This document shows, piece by piece, positions 1 through 11,800 of a stretch of DNA of 64,000 nt (its first letter is position 1; every line of letters begins with the position of its first letter). Made by a program: the position numbers and the translations under genes. The DNA comes from Ephydatia muelleri. Taxonomy: Eukaryota > Porifera > Demospongiae > Spongillida > Spongillidae. The stretch is from the NCBI GenBank assembly GCA_013339895.1, contig JABACO010000017.1, forward strand, positions 2,938,601 through 3,002,600. The letters run 5' to 3'. Below the pieces are notes generated by a model. It was not told the DNA's origin. It ran no database searches and saw only the letters and a program-made list of their open reading frames with translations.

Positions 1-1987
1 GGTTTCACGTCCGGTTAATAGGTAAACATTATAATTAAAATTTGATCCAAATCACAAACAAATTGACTTCTCATGGTCCCATTCGGAATAGCCTAAATCA
101 TTTATGTATGCATATTCAGTGTGTTTGAATGACGTAGCCAGGTCTGCAGCAATACAATGACTCACTTCTGTTTGTGCATGGAAGAGAACGAAGCCGTTCT
201 CAAATATTATTTTGCAGTTTTTAGTTGTTATTGCAGTGTTCACTCAAGCTAGATACCAAACCAGGAATGAGTCGTCAACTACTTCTGCATGGCATTGCTG
301 ACCGTGCACAGGTATGCTTGCTTTGAAGAGAAAATAAAATGTCATTAACATAATGTTTACGACAGAAGTGCAAGCACATTCCCGTTATCAAATCATATTA
401 GTCTGAACGTAGAATGATGCGATTTTTCTCTTTACCGAAAGGGTCACATCCGCTGCCAAACCTTTTTGCCAGCTACGGACCTGTACATGCAAATGAATCA
501 CTCAACACACGGGACCTTTTTAATTTGAAAATCTCATTTCTATGAAACCATATTCAGCTAAACATGGGTTAACAATTGTAAATACATTGTGGCACTCACA
601 TTAGACCAAATAATTTTAGTTCAATTTAGTGTCGCATAGTAGAGCCCTACATTCTGGCTGACTACTTTTGATAACGGGAATGATCTTGGACTTCTTTCAT
701 AAACGTAAGTTTAATGCCACTGTATCCTCTTCGAAGAAATGCCGGTATACATTCCTCTGTGGTTTCCGTTGTTGCTTTGAGCGGAGTGGATGATTAACTT
801 AATTGCATGAATCCAAAGCCTGTGCAATTGGTTCCTGAAGCAATGTGGTCTAATCATGTAGCAGAAGCGGACTTTGCAGTGGCATCATAAGGCAATGGAT
901 CTCCCGGAGGCTATGGGGAGGAGTGCGGGAGACCCTTACACGCGTAAGGTGTCAAGGGGTCCATGCAGATGCCCGAACTCCTAAGTTTAGAGAAGTTTTA
1001 ATTTTCAACTCTGTGGTGTCATTTATCCTGACATTACCTGAACCTCCACGTGTAGTTCTTATTGCTTCTAGACCCAATTTTACACGCTTTGGAACTGAAG
1101 ATAAAGATGTGATTAAGTTTCTCATCGATCACCTCATAGTAACAGCGAAACCATCTATGAATGTATTTTTTTGTTGAGGAAGAACAACATACAATGGCTT
1201 AACGTGAAGTATACGGCATAAGTGCATGCCCATTTTCCTCAATAGGTTCAAATTTTGCAAAACTATTATGATAGAGTTTATGCTTAGTTTGTTAAGCATC
1301 CTTTTACTATAAGTTAGCACCAAATTTCTTCCACCCCTGCATACCTGCCTTCACTTTCTGTCCGTCCCTCCCCTCCAAATTTATTTAATATAATCGTAAT
1401 TTGAAACTGAAATGCTTTGCCCCTCCCCCTCCCTAACCCTATACATGTAGATATGATATCTGCTATACTAGATGTTTATCATAGTTTTCGACTCATTTCT
1501 GGTTTTATATCTAGCTCCAATAATCAATGCAACACGACACATGAATATAGTGCTAACGTGTATCATAAGTATGAGTACGGTAAGTGTTTGGAACGAATGA
1601 ATTTTGAGATACTAATTCAAATATCATGCATAAGGTGTCAGTGTACAGCATTTGCGTTGCTTCATAGAAAGTAAAATCTTTGTACAACACGTATCATGAA
1701 TTAGAAAACATCTTGAAGTGCCTAACTTGGATCAGTTAATTTGGTACGATCGTATTGCCAATTGAGAAGTTTTCTTCTTGACTCAATGGACAGTACTGAC
1801 AGCAATCGCTTCAGTTCTAGAAACACATTCTCGGTCCCACTTTCGCTCAGAAGCCTGCTTGGAGAGTAACTTCTTCTTGGTACCGAGCTCGCATTGTAGC
1901 CCGTTTGGAGTGGGCGTCTTCATGGTACCGCTTTGTCTCCCTTAGCTTGGACTTGGGGACTTTATCCTAACGTGCTGATAATGCTAT

Positions 1988-2102
1988 TGTAACGCATACA
2001 CTGGAAATAGGTAAATGAGAAGAACATTTACATGCATACAAGTGACTTCTTATATAACATAAAAGAATGTTCTAGAGCAGATCAGCACGTGATGTCGTTA
2101 CA
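1988..2102 (-). repeat. 3' LTR of gypsy element 1 (115 bp)
   Basis: The LTR runs from TGTAACGCATACACTGG to the GTTACA end and matches 6,449-6,563 with one T/C difference. At 115 bp it is very short for Ty3/gypsy. A TATA-like stretch (CTTATATAACAT on the plus strand) lies inside. Confidence 0.95.
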
Positions 2103-2120
2103 CTGCTCCCTCCTTGAAGA
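2103..2120 (-). other. Polypurine tract of gypsy element 1
   Basis: Directly internal to the 3' LTR, the minus strand reads AAGGAGGGAGCAG. This is where a plus-strand primer is expected. Confidence 0.7.
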
Positions 2121-2140
2121 GGACACGTCCACGTGTCATG

Positions 2141-3241
2141 CTAAAAATAAGTCCAACTTCCAAGCCTTTCTGGAGGCTGTCTGCTGCGGCTAGAACGACG
2201 CAGAGGGACTTGTTCAACTTGTTGAGGCTCTGTGTCATCACCGTCATCCTGCTCACCAACTTCCTCTACTGGGTCTTCATGATAATGTTCTACTGGCTGT
2301 TGAGTTTCCTCGTCAGCTGGTGCTAACTGCGCAGCCTGGTTCTGTGGCACTACCACCATGTCATACATTTCTTCATTCACATCGTGCGGTAGGATGGTCT
2401 CCCTAGCTGGTACATCACCCTGCTGTGAAGGACCTGCTTCTTCTGTATGCTCCACCCTGTGCAAGTATGGCTTCAACCTGTCAAAATGTACTGTGTGCTG
2501 TTTGTGAGGACTGGCATCTTGTTTGATTTTGTATACGCAATTATTTAGCACATCCACCACTGTGTATGGCCCTTTCCAAAATCTATGCAACTTCTTAGAA
2601 TACCCCCGTGGTACTGCTGCATTGTGTAGCCATACTTTGTCCCCTTTAACAAAAGGGTTACCTGCAACCTTTGTGTCGTACAACAGTTTATGTCTTTTCT
2701 GCTCAGCAGAAAGGTGCTGTCGTACACGTTCATAAGCTTCGCTCAACCACTTCCGTAATTCCTTAACATACACTGGAACATTAGTAGGCTGACCAGAACC
2801 TGTGGGCAAACCAAACATGACATCGATAGGCAGCTGCACCTCTCTGCCAAACATCAGGGAAAATGGTGTATGTTTGGTAGCCTCATGGACACTAGTCCGA
2901 TATGCCAACATAAGGCACGGTAGCTTCAGGTCCCAGTTGCTTTCGTCATCAACTGCTGCCATTCTCAACATCGACAATAAAGTCCTGTTGAAACGCTCAA
3001 TCATGCCGTCTGATTGCGGGTGGTAGGGCGTGGTCCTGGTCTTGACAATTCCCATCAGCTGACAGAGCTCTTTTATTAGGGATGATTCAAAGCTTCTACC
3101 CTGATCTGTATGGAGGTGTGTCGGTGCCCCAAACCTGGAAACAAACTCATTAACAAACACACGAGCTACTGTAACTGTCTCCATGTCTGGGATAGCAAAC
3201 GCTTCCGTCCACTTGGTAAAGTAATCACCGATTACCAACAC
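2141..3241 (-). pseudogene. Gypsy 1 integrase core and C-terminus (pol, downstream of frameshift)
   Basis: This 366-codon frame encodes the catalytic core and C-terminus of a gypsy integrase. Visible are HLHTDQGRSFES, containing the second catalytic Asp, and YHPQSDGMIERFNRT, containing the catalytic Glu. A GPY-like region follows (FWKGPYTVVDV) and then an acidic, Gln-rich tail. The first catalytic Asp (AMDILGPLPL) lies in the upstream pol frame that ends at 3,246, so the domain is split by a frameshift near 3,245. The frameshift could be real or an assembly error. The apparent Met start is only where the shifted frame opens. Confidence 0.9.
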
Positions 3242-3245
3242 GTAC

Positions 3246-5822
3246 TTATTTGAACGGTGTCAACGGTAGAGGACCCAGGATATCCATCGCCACACGTTGC
3301 ATAGGGGTTGTAGAAACGTCCGCTTGCAATGGAGCGTGACGGTGTTTAGGTGGCGACTTCGTCGACCCACACAAATTACATGAATCACACCATCCCTGCA
3401 CATCCCGGCGCTGCCCAACCCAGTAAAATCTACGTCTGACCTTTTCCAGTACCTTGCCCACTCCTAAGTGGCCTGCCGTAGGAGAGTCGTGAAGCTCAGC
3501 AAGTACAGTTGGTACCAAACTGGGTGGAATAACTAACTGGAAACATTTATTTAAACCCCCGCCCCCTGCATCTTCCCAACGCCGATACAACACTCCATCT
3601 ATTACTTCTAGGTACTTCTTCTGGGCCCAGAGGCTCTTCATCACATGGCTAGCACTCGGTGGACAACGCTGAGGCTGGGTTTTTGGATGCTCTACCCACT
3701 CTATCACCTGTTCTATACCCTCGTCTCTTGACTGCAACTCACGAATCTCCCGTTTAGACAGCTGTGACAGCCAGCTATCCGTGCGGTCCAGAGGTATGCT
3801 GTTGGCATTGACTGCAGGGGCATCCTGGCAGGGTACGCGAGACAAAGCATCAGCATTAGTATGCTTCTTCCCGGGACGATGTTGGACTGTGAATTCGTAT
3901 TCTGCAAGCGATTCCAGCCACCTGGCCACTTGTCCTTCTGGTTCCTTGAATGAGTAGAGCCACTGAAGAGCACTGTGGTCAGTCCGTACTGTAAATGGTC
4001 TCCCCAAAAGATATGGACGGAATTGACCAACCGCCCACACCAACGCTAGCATTTCTTTCCGGGTGGCGCAGTACTTCTTTTCAGGCTTCGTTAATGATCT
4101 GCTTGCATATGAAATCACATTTTCACCACCCCCAATGCATTGCGACAACACCGCACCCAGACCATCTCCACTAGCATCGCAATCAACTGTAAATTCTATT
4201 TCAAAATCTGGGTATGCCAAAATCGGGGAAGTTGTCAGCATTTTCTTCAGGGAACTAAATGCATGTTCACATACTTTCGTCCACTCCCATGGCTTACCCT
4301 TTTCCAGCAGGTGATTGAGGGGGGCAGCGATGCTGGCGAAGCCTTTCACAAATCGCCGATAATAAGAGGCAAGACCGAGAAACTGTCTTAGCTCTTTCTG
4401 GGTAGTCGGCGAGGGCCAACTGAGAATGCATTCGACTTTCAGTGGATCCGTTTGCACTCCGCCACTGGAAACTATGTAGCCCAGGTAATTAACCTTCCGA
4501 CGAAGCAGTCGGCACTTTTTAGGCTTCAATTTCATTCCAGCTGCCTGTAACCTCTCAAGTACCTCTTCCAGCCTTGTGAGGTGTTCTTTGACTGTGCGAC
4601 TGTAGATAATGATGTCGTCTAAATATACGAGGCAAGAAGACCAATGAAGGCCTGCCAGGACTAGTTCCATCAGGCGCTGAAAGGTACTGGGTGCATTACA
4701 CAGGCCAAACGGCATCACACAAAACTGGTATAGACCATACGGAGTAGTAAACGCCGTCTTCTCTCGATCCTCCGGTGCTACTTTCACCTGCCAGTAGCCA
4801 CTGGCCAGGTCAAGTGTTGAAAACCAACATGCTCCATGCAGTGCATCCAAAGTCTCGTCAATCCTTGGAATGGGATGTGCGTCCTTCCTGGTGACTGAAT
4901 TTAACTGACGGAAATCAACACAAAATCTGGTCGAACCGTCTTTCTTCTTCACCAACACTATTGGCGACGCCCACGGCCCATTCGAAGGTTCAATTACATT
5001 GTTATCAAGCATGCTCTCAACTAATTTCTTCACCTCCTTAAGATGATGAAAGGGTAGCCGTCGAGGAGCTTGCTTAACGGGTTTTGCATTCTCTGTGTTG
5101 ATATGATGTTGAATCATTTCCGTTCTCCCAATATCTGAATCGGACAAAGATATGACGTCGGAGAATCGGTGCAACAGTTCCTTCAGCTGTTTCCGTTCTT
5201 CTGACGAGAGATCCTCCGCATCGCAGACTAGGCTGGTAATAATGCTCTCGAGACTCTCTTGAGATCTGCTACCTACTTCTGGGGAGGAGCCTGACAGTAC
5301 ACAAACACACTTGCTCTCGTCAACAGAATGAAACTTTCCCACCTTCTCTCCTTTGAGAACTCTTATGGCTGTTGGATTTGGATTCATGAGCTGTATCATT
5401 GTGACACCATTCTTATTTCGAGAGATAGAGTGGGCCACAGCAAGTCCATGCCGCTCCATGAACAGGGGCTCTGGTTCCAGCAGACCACAGAACTCTTCAC
5501 GTGCCACAGCACACAGACCCTCACCTAGAGTCAGACTGACTGGAACCTGCATCTCACATTGTTCCTGTATGCATGTGTCTTCCATTAACACAGCACTGCA
5601 CATTACAGGATAACATGGTGACACGCATTGTCCCTTACAATGCACGGGAACTAACTTGCCACCAGCAAGTAATGTCTTGGTAGTGTAGTCAAGTACGCAG
5701 CCATGAGCAACAAGGAAATCAGCACCCAATATACACTCTTGTGTAAGGCTCTTTGCAACCAAGATTGGATGCAGTCCTACCAACCCACCTATTTCTACTG
5801 AAAGGGTGACCTGCCCCAACAT
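3246..5822 (-). pseudogene. Gypsy 1 pol: partial protease, reverse transcriptase, RNase H, integrase zinc domain
   Basis: An 858-codon open frame. The first 60 residues are the C-terminal half of a retropepsin (ILGADFLVAHG), but no D-S/T-G active site is present upstream because gag joins directly to it. RT follows with FSTLDLASGYWQV and the YLDD catalytic box near residue 400. RNase H follows with VDCDASGDGLGAV near residue 545, KEMLALVWAV and RTDHSALQWL. The integrase HHCC zinc domain lies near residues 780-820 (CDSCNLCGS). The frame ends at TPFK-stop inside integrase. RT and RNase H look intact. Confidence 0.93.
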
Positions 5823-5845
5823 CTCCAGACTGCTACCATCAGCTG

Positions 5846-6424
5846 TTACAACACTTTTAGAAACGACCTGTAACTCACGTGTACCACTGTCGATGGCCTA
5901 TGGGCCATTTCCACCGTTTCCAATCTGCGTGCCAGGGTCGCTGCATCCTTAACTGACTTCGGCATCTCCTTTAAGAGCTGTACTTGGATAGAGGAGGACG
6001 AGACACCTTGGATAAATTGGTTACGAATTAGAACGTCGCGTTGCTCCTCAGACCAACCTGGAAAGGCTCTGCTTGCCAACATACGCAACTCACCAATGTA
6101 TTCGACTAGCGACTCATCCCGCTGTTGTACTCGAGCCTGAAACTTTACCTGCCATTCCAGTTCTGTGCCGTCGTGGCCATAACGACACTGTAGACACTCG
6201 TGTACCGCGGCGTAGTCCGCGGACTCAGACAACCCGTACTGAACCACCAGCCTAAGGGGTTCATCCTCCAGCAATGGTAGTAGCTCTTTCACCCGCTCCG
6301 AGTCAGGTACCTTCGCCTCTTTAACATACCTCTCGAAACGGGAGATCCAGAGACTCCAATCCGTCTTCTCAGTGAACTTTGCAGGCGGACGGACGCTCAT
6401 CCGAACTGTTAAAGCCGCCTCCAT
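5846..6424 (-). pseudogene. Gypsy 1 gag, truncated before the zinc knuckle
   Basis: About 192 codons from the ATG at 6,424, just inside the 5' LTR. The frame also opens further up in the LTR, which is why the internal Met is preferred. The product is a capsid-like helical protein containing WSLWISRFERYVKEA and LLEDEPLRLVV, followed by an SVKDAATLARRLETVE helix where a Cys-rich knuckle is normally close behind. No CX2CX4HX4C motif occurs. The frame leaves gag and runs out of frame into protease-like sequence after STVVH. This implies an internal deletion of the nucleocapsid and the protease active site. Confidence 0.85.
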
Positions 6425-6429
6425 GAGTA

Positions 6430-6448
6430 TATTCACTTCGGACACCAA
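6430..6448 (-). other. Primer-binding-site-like sequence of gypsy 1
   Basis: Directly after the 5' LTR the minus strand reads TTGGTGTCCGAAGTG. TGGTG is the usual beginning of a site complementary to a tRNA 3' CACCA end. I could not assign the tRNA. Confidence 0.55.
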
Positions 6449-6563
6449 TGTAACGCATACACCGGAAATAGGTAAATGAGAAGAACATTTACATGCATAC
6501 AAGTGACTTCTTATATAACATAAAAGAATGTTCTAGAGCAGATCAGCACGTGATGTCGTTACA
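6449..6563 (-). repeat. 5' LTR of gypsy element 1 (115 bp)
   Basis: Identical to 1,988-2,102 except ACCGG for ACTGG. CTAT target duplication follows at 6,564-6,567. Confidence 0.95.
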
Positions 6564-7502
6564 CTATCAAGAAAGGACCGTCGGCTGGCAAAACTTTTCT
6601 GTAACTATAAGTAAATGAGTCCTCAAATAGGGAGGAACCAATCGCATAGGCTTTGAAACCTGGGATTGATCCAATTAAGTTTCTCATCAACTCGTCTCAT
6701 AGCAACAACGGAAACCACATAGGAATGTATACCGGCATTTCTTCGACAGTATACACTGGCTTCAAGATACGTTTCCGACAGAAGTGCAAGGACATCCTCG
6801 TTAACAAACGAAGTAAGCCCCAACGTGAGGCTCAATCATGCATGCGACAATAACGAAATCCGGGATTGTTGAAAGTGTCGTAACAATAACACACTTAACC
6901 ATTATTTGGTTGAATGTGAGAACATGCCGATGTGTTTACATTACAGCAGTACTTTTATACATGTATGTGCTTATTTAGCTTCTTAAACATACCGACACAA
7001 TGTTGATGATGGATCATTCGTCAAAACAGAAAAAATTTAATCAAAGCAGGATGGAAAAATGGTTAAACCAGGATAGAATCCAGACGGAAGCGGAATACAC
7101 ATTGCGGGATGCAATTCTAATGGAAATTGAGAATGTACGACGATGGAAATTAAGGACCGCATTAAACCAGGATGAAATCAGGATGAATGTCATGTTTAAT
7201 AACCAAAACACATCAAACGGGACGGGAATAAGTCGGTACAAAAAAAAAAAAAGCATTGTAGAATTAGGATTACACACGACTGAATGGAAATGTTGAGTGC
7301 CTTTCTATATACCTCCACCTCTACCACTTCAAACACATCTCTGCCTGGGTCCAGCATCGTCAGACGTTAGTGGTGTTTTCGCATTATCATTATTACTTTT
7401 AAAAAGGTAAACGTACAATAAGTAAGTATAAGAATCCATAACAAGGAATGGATTTAGACACGCCCAATGTGATCTTTTGCCATGGAACATGCCAGATCGT
7501 AT

Positions 7503-7517
7503 CCCCCCCCCCCCCCC
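7503..7517 (+). repeat. Poly-C tract
   Basis: A run of 15 C followed by A-rich sequence. The equivalent site in copy 2 of the unit (about 11,864) has only a few C, so the tract expanded in this copy. Confidence 0.9.
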
Positions 7518-7571
7518 AAAAAAAAAATCCTTATTAAGTGACGTAATCTGCTCCCCTGAATACACATTATG

Positions 7572-7845
7572 TTAGTTATGTATTGCACGTATTTTACTAA
7601 TATGTAATATGGTGTAGTAGAGTGTAGATTGCAGATAATATGAGAAACATTGCTGGATGGTCATGGCGAAGAATTGAGATCGATTTATCTGTTCTCGTGC
7701 TGGCATCCGCATTATAGCATCTACTAGGAAGAGCATAACTGAAATAGTCGAGCGTGCCTTGTGCTCGTGTATGACAGCTGCCACACCCAAAATTGTGTCG
7801 AGTCAATGCTTGAGGGATTCATCACTGATATTGGGCACTAGGTAT
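7572..7845 (-). other. Exon-like ORF downstream of secreted-protein gene, copy 1
   Basis: On the gene's strand, beyond its stop codon, a 72-codon frame reads VAAVIHEHKARSTISVMLF and so on, to a stop near 7,572. The same frame occurs at 11,946-12,180 (-) and, most complete, at 13,969-14,226 (+). Several differences between copies are synonymous, but copies 1 and 2 have a TGA where the inverted copy reads Leu, and the 12-kb copy has a second stop. It may be an old exon, for example an alternative last exon preceded by CCTAG, or 3' UTR. No function can be assigned. Confidence 0.35.
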
Positions 7846-8168
7846 GTAAGTTACAAAATAATTGAGAATCAAGCATTGATTCGACGGGTTATTTTTGTTG
7901 TTGTTGTTGGTTTGGAAAGCTACCATGCACTGCACAAATGTAGTTACGTATACGTAATCTACATCAATGACGAAACATCTGTTACTTCAATGTCACATGT
8001 ATATTCAATAATGTTGCATGTATCACTTGCATTCTGGTCATATCAACCTTTGTTATTCTTAAGTCATATATGGGCCACTATTGATTGCATACAGTAAAAT
8101 AAATCAAAAATTGAAAAAGAACATAAATTCAAACGCAAACAATGTTCCGCTTGTAATGCGGCATTGTA

Positions 8169-8792
8169 TTATGATATTTTAACAAACATACTCCTAAGCC
8201 AGTTTCTGGTTTCACTAACATAATGCGCGTCTCTTCCGTAATTCGTATCCAGTATACTTTCTTTTGCTGATATGATTGCTGCATTGATATCTGCAAGTAC
8301 ACATAGTACGTCAATCACTTTGTTACAGGAATCCGCATAAGGCTCTTGGACGTTCTAGGGAAAAACAAGTATTATTGACCAATTATTGTATATATCTCAG
8401 TCACGTACCTGAATTGGTTGCGAGAATTTACACGTGACGTTCCTAATATCTTCAAGGGTGTCGTTCATTTCTCCACAACCGTTGCGCCGTGTTTCCCGTA
8501 ATAGAGCACAATGCGCTTTGAAGAAAGCTTCATCTTTGATCTATAAAAGGATAAGGGATTGATTCAGAACATTTTGTGTACTCTCGCGCGTCATGTAACA
8601 CACATGTACATGCCGTTAGCTGCACTATTGGTAACTTACCTTCATCCTTTTATACAATACGTCTAAAAGGTTTAAATCAGTTAAAAGAGGCGAAGCCACT
8701 GGATCAGTGGTACTTCCTTCAGTGTATTTGTTGGTAAGAATGAAAATGAAACACGCTGTTGCCACTTGGATTCTCGATGAAAGCGACCACAT
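8169..8792 (-). CDS. Predicted secreted 156-aa protein, copy 1 (three exons)
   Basis: Exons on the minus strand are 8,792-8,640, 8,540-8,409 and 8,354-8,169. Both introns have GT-AG ends (GTAAGT, GTACGT donors) and are phase 0. The product has 156 residues. An N-terminal signal peptide is predicted (MWSLSSRIQVATACFIFIL, cleavage near TEG-S), followed by amphipathic, probably helical segments. Five Cys occur in the mature part (AHCALL, NGCGEM, NVTCKF, DSCNK, DVLCVL), with one conserved N-glycosylation sequon NVT. No membrane segment follows the signal. The size and helical, disulphide-capable character resemble a small secreted ligand, but I recognise no family and claim no function. Two paralogues lie at 12,987 and 19,299. 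Start choice rests on the signal peptide and the conserved TATA box 37 bp upstream. Confidence 0.8.
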
Positions 8793-8828
8793 TGTTCTTT
8801 GATTGTAATCGTGACACCACGAGGATGA

Positions 8829-8836
8829 TATTTATA
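8829..8836 (-). promoter_or_regulatory. TATA box of secreted-protein gene, copy 1
   Basis: TATAAATA on the minus strand, 36 bases before the ATG at 8,792. Sequence and spacing are conserved in all three copies. Such spacing leaves room for only a very short leader. Confidence 0.6.
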
Positions 8837-8899
8837 CTATTTGAAGGCACAATTGACGTAATTGTGTTTACAATTGATGAGAGAAATAAGTTACTAGGT

Positions 8900-11800
8900 G
8901 GGTTTCACGTCCGGTTAATAGGTAAACATTATAATTAAAATTTGATCCAAATCACAAACAAATTGACTTCTCATGGTCTCATTCGGAATAGCCTAAATCA
9001 TTTATGTATGCATGTTCAGTGTGTTTGAATGACGTAGCCAGGTCTGCAGCAATACAATGACTCACTTCTGTTTGTGCATGGAAGAGAACGAAGCCGTTCT
9101 CAAATATTATTTTGCAGTTTTTAGTTGTTATTGCAGTGTTCAATCAAGCTAGATACCAAACCAGGAATGAGTCGTCAACTACTTCTGCATGGCATTGCTG
9201 ACCGTATATCCATTGGGGTCTGTGCACAGGCATGCTTTCTTTGAAGAGAAAATAAAATGTCATTAACATAATGTTTACGACAGAAGTGCAAGCACATTCC
9301 CGTTATCAAATCTTGTTAGTCAGAACGTAGAATGATGCGATTTTTCTCTTTACCGAAAGGGTCACATCCGCTGCCAAACCTTATTGGCAGCTACGGACCT
9401 GTACATGTAAATGAATCACTCAACACATGGGACCTTTTTAATTTGAAAATCTCATTTCTATGAAACCATTTTCAGCTAAACATGGGTTAACAATTGTAAA
9501 TACATTGTGGCACTCACATTTGACCATATAATTTTAGTTCAATTTAGTGTCGCACAGTAGAGAACTACATTCTGGCTGACTACTTTTGATAACGGGAATG
9601 ATCTTGGACTTCTTTCATAAACGTAAGTTTAATGCCACTGTATCCTCTTCGAAGAAATGCCGGTATACATTCCTCTGTGGTTTCCGTTGTTGCTTTGAGC
9701 GGAGTGGATGATTAACTTAATTGCATGAATCCAAAGCCTGTGCAATTGGTTCCTGAAGCAATGTGGCCTAATCATGTAGCAGAAGCGGACTTTGCAGTGG
9801 CATCATAAGGCAATGGATCTCCCGGAGGCTATGGGGAGGAGTGCGGGAGACCCTTACACGCGTAAGGTGTCAAGGGGTCCATGCACATGCCCGTTTAGAG
9901 AAGTTTTAATTTTCAACTCTGTGTTGTCATTTATCCTGACATTACCTGAACCTCCACGTGTAGTTCTTATTGCTTTAAGACCCAATTTTACACGCTTTGG
10001 AACTGAAGATAAAGATGTGATTAAGTTTCTCATCGATCACCTCATAGTAACAGCGAAACCATCTATGAATGTATTTTTTTGTAGAGGAAGAACAACATAC
10101 AATGGCTTAACGTAAAGTATACGGCATAAGTGCATGCCCATTTACCTCAATAGGTTCAATTTTGCAAAACTATTATGATAGAGTTTATGCTTAGTTTGTT
10201 AAGCATTACAATTATGTCCTTTTACTATAAGTTAGCACGAAATTTCTTCCACCCCTGCATACCTGCCTTCACTTTCTGTCCGTCTATCGATCCCTCCTAA
10301 TTTATTTAATATAATCGTAATTTGAAACTGAAATGATTTGCCCCTCCCCCTCCCTAATCTTATACATGTAGATATAACATCTGCTATACTAGATGTTTAT
10401 CATAGTTTTAGACTCATTTCTGGTTTATATCAAGCTCCAATAATCAATGCAACACGACACATGAATAAAGTGCTAACGTGTATCATAAGTATGAGTACGG
10501 TAAGTGTTTGGAACGAATGAATTTTGAGATACTAATTCAAATATCATGCATAAGGTGTTAGTGTACAGCATTTGTGTTGCTTCATAGAAAGTAAAATCTA
10601 TGTACAACACGTATCAGTTATGAATTAGAATACATCTAGAAGTGCCTAACTTGGATCAGTTAATTTGGTACGATCGTATTGCCAATTGAGAAATTTTCTT
10701 CTTGACTCAATGGACAGTACTGACAGCAATCGCTTCAGTTCTGCAAACACATTCTCGGTCCCACTTTCGCTCAGAAGCCTGCTTGGAGAGTAACTTCTTC
10801 TTGGTACCGAGCTCGCATTGTAGCCCGTTTGGACTGGGCGTCTTAATGGTACCGCTTTGTCTCCCTTAGCTTGGACTTGGGGACTTCTTCCTAACGTGCT
10901 GATAATGCTATCAAAAAAGGACCGTCGGCTGGCAAAACTTTTCTGTAACTATAAGTAAATGAGTCCTCAAATAAGGAGGAACCAATCGCATAGGCTTTGA
11001 AACCTGGGATTGATCCAATTAAGTTTCTCATCAACTCGTCTCATAGCAACAACGGAAACCACATAGGAATGTATACCGGCATTTCTTCGAAGAGGAACAC
11101 AGTATACACTGGCTTCAAGATACGTTTCCGACAGAAGTGCAAGGACATCCTCGTTAACAAACGAAGTAAGCCCCAACGTGAGGCTCAATCATGCATGCGA
11201 CAATAACGAAATCCGGGATTGTTGAAAGTGTCGTAACAATAACACACTTAACCATTATTTGGTTGAATGTGAGAACATGCCGATGTGTTTACATTACAGC
11301 AGTACTTTTATACATGTATGTGCTTATTTAGCTTCTTAAACACACCGACACTCATTTATCAATGCTGATGATGGAACATTCGTCAAAACAGAAAAAATTG
11401 AATCAAAGCAGGATGGAAAAATGGTTAAACCAGGATAGAATCCAGACGGAAGCGGAATACACATTGCGGGATGCAATTCTAATGGAAATTGAGAATGTAC
11501 GACGATGGAAATTAAGGACCGCATTAAACCAGGATGAAATCAGGATGAATGTCATGTTTAATAACCAAAAAACATCAAAAGGGACGGGAATAAGTCAGTA
11601 CAAAAAAAAAAAAGCATTGTAGAATTAGGATTACACACGACTGAATGGAAATGTTGAGTGTCTTTCTATATAGCTCCACCTCTACCACTTCAAACACATC
11701 TCTGCCTGGGTCCAGCGTCGTCAGACGTTAGTGGTGTTTTCGCATTATCATTATTACTTTTAAAAAGGTAAACGTACAATAAGTAAGTATAAGAATCCAA

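Larger units (their letters stand above)
1988..6563 (-). mobile_element. Ty3/gypsy LTR retrotransposon, young but defective
   Basis: A 4.6-kb element on the minus strand is bounded by two 115-bp LTRs that start TGTAACG and end GTTACA and differ at one visible position. A 4-bp target duplication CTAT flanks it (1,984-1,987 and 6,564-6,567). The sister unit at about 10,910 reads straight through the same site without the element, so insertion followed the segmental duplication. The order gag, partial protease, RT, RNase H, integrase is that of Ty3/gypsy. Coding is broken twice: a deletion at the gag-protease junction and a frameshift inside integrase. It is therefore probably non-autonomous, although LTR identity indicates recent movement. 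Confidence 0.95.
1..8900 (+). repeat. Segmental duplication unit, copy 1 (direct)
   Basis: This unit begins with the boundary motif GGTTTCACGTCCGGTTAATA, which recurs at about 8,900 (direct) and, inverted, at about 12,860 and 19,165. Without the retrotransposon at 1,988-6,563 it is about 4.3 kb. It is near-identical to 8,900-12,355 and to the inverted unit 12,870-19,165. The unit holds the three-exon secreted-protein gene near its right end. The rest has no ORF I would call a gene: the longer open frames are not consistently preserved between copies. Blocks at about 430-800 and 6,570-6,900 are diverged inverted copies of each other. Confidence 0.85.

Noticed and set aside
923-1177. 84-codon ORF, also at 9,792-10,115 with a different N-terminus
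   Set aside because: The shared part has no recognisable domain, the starts differ because of an indel, and the inverted copy is interrupted, so it is more likely non-coding repeat.
1417-1674. 85-codon ORF in the duplication unit
   Set aside because: The equivalent in copy 2 (10,338-10,520) is truncated by a different reading, so the frame is not conserved between near-identical copies.
7000-7296. 98-codon ORF rich in Lys/Arg/Asn repeated at 11,362
   Set aside because: Open in both direct copies but broken in the inverted copy. Its sequence is built of short repeated AACCAGGATG-like words, and no start context or splice pattern supports it.
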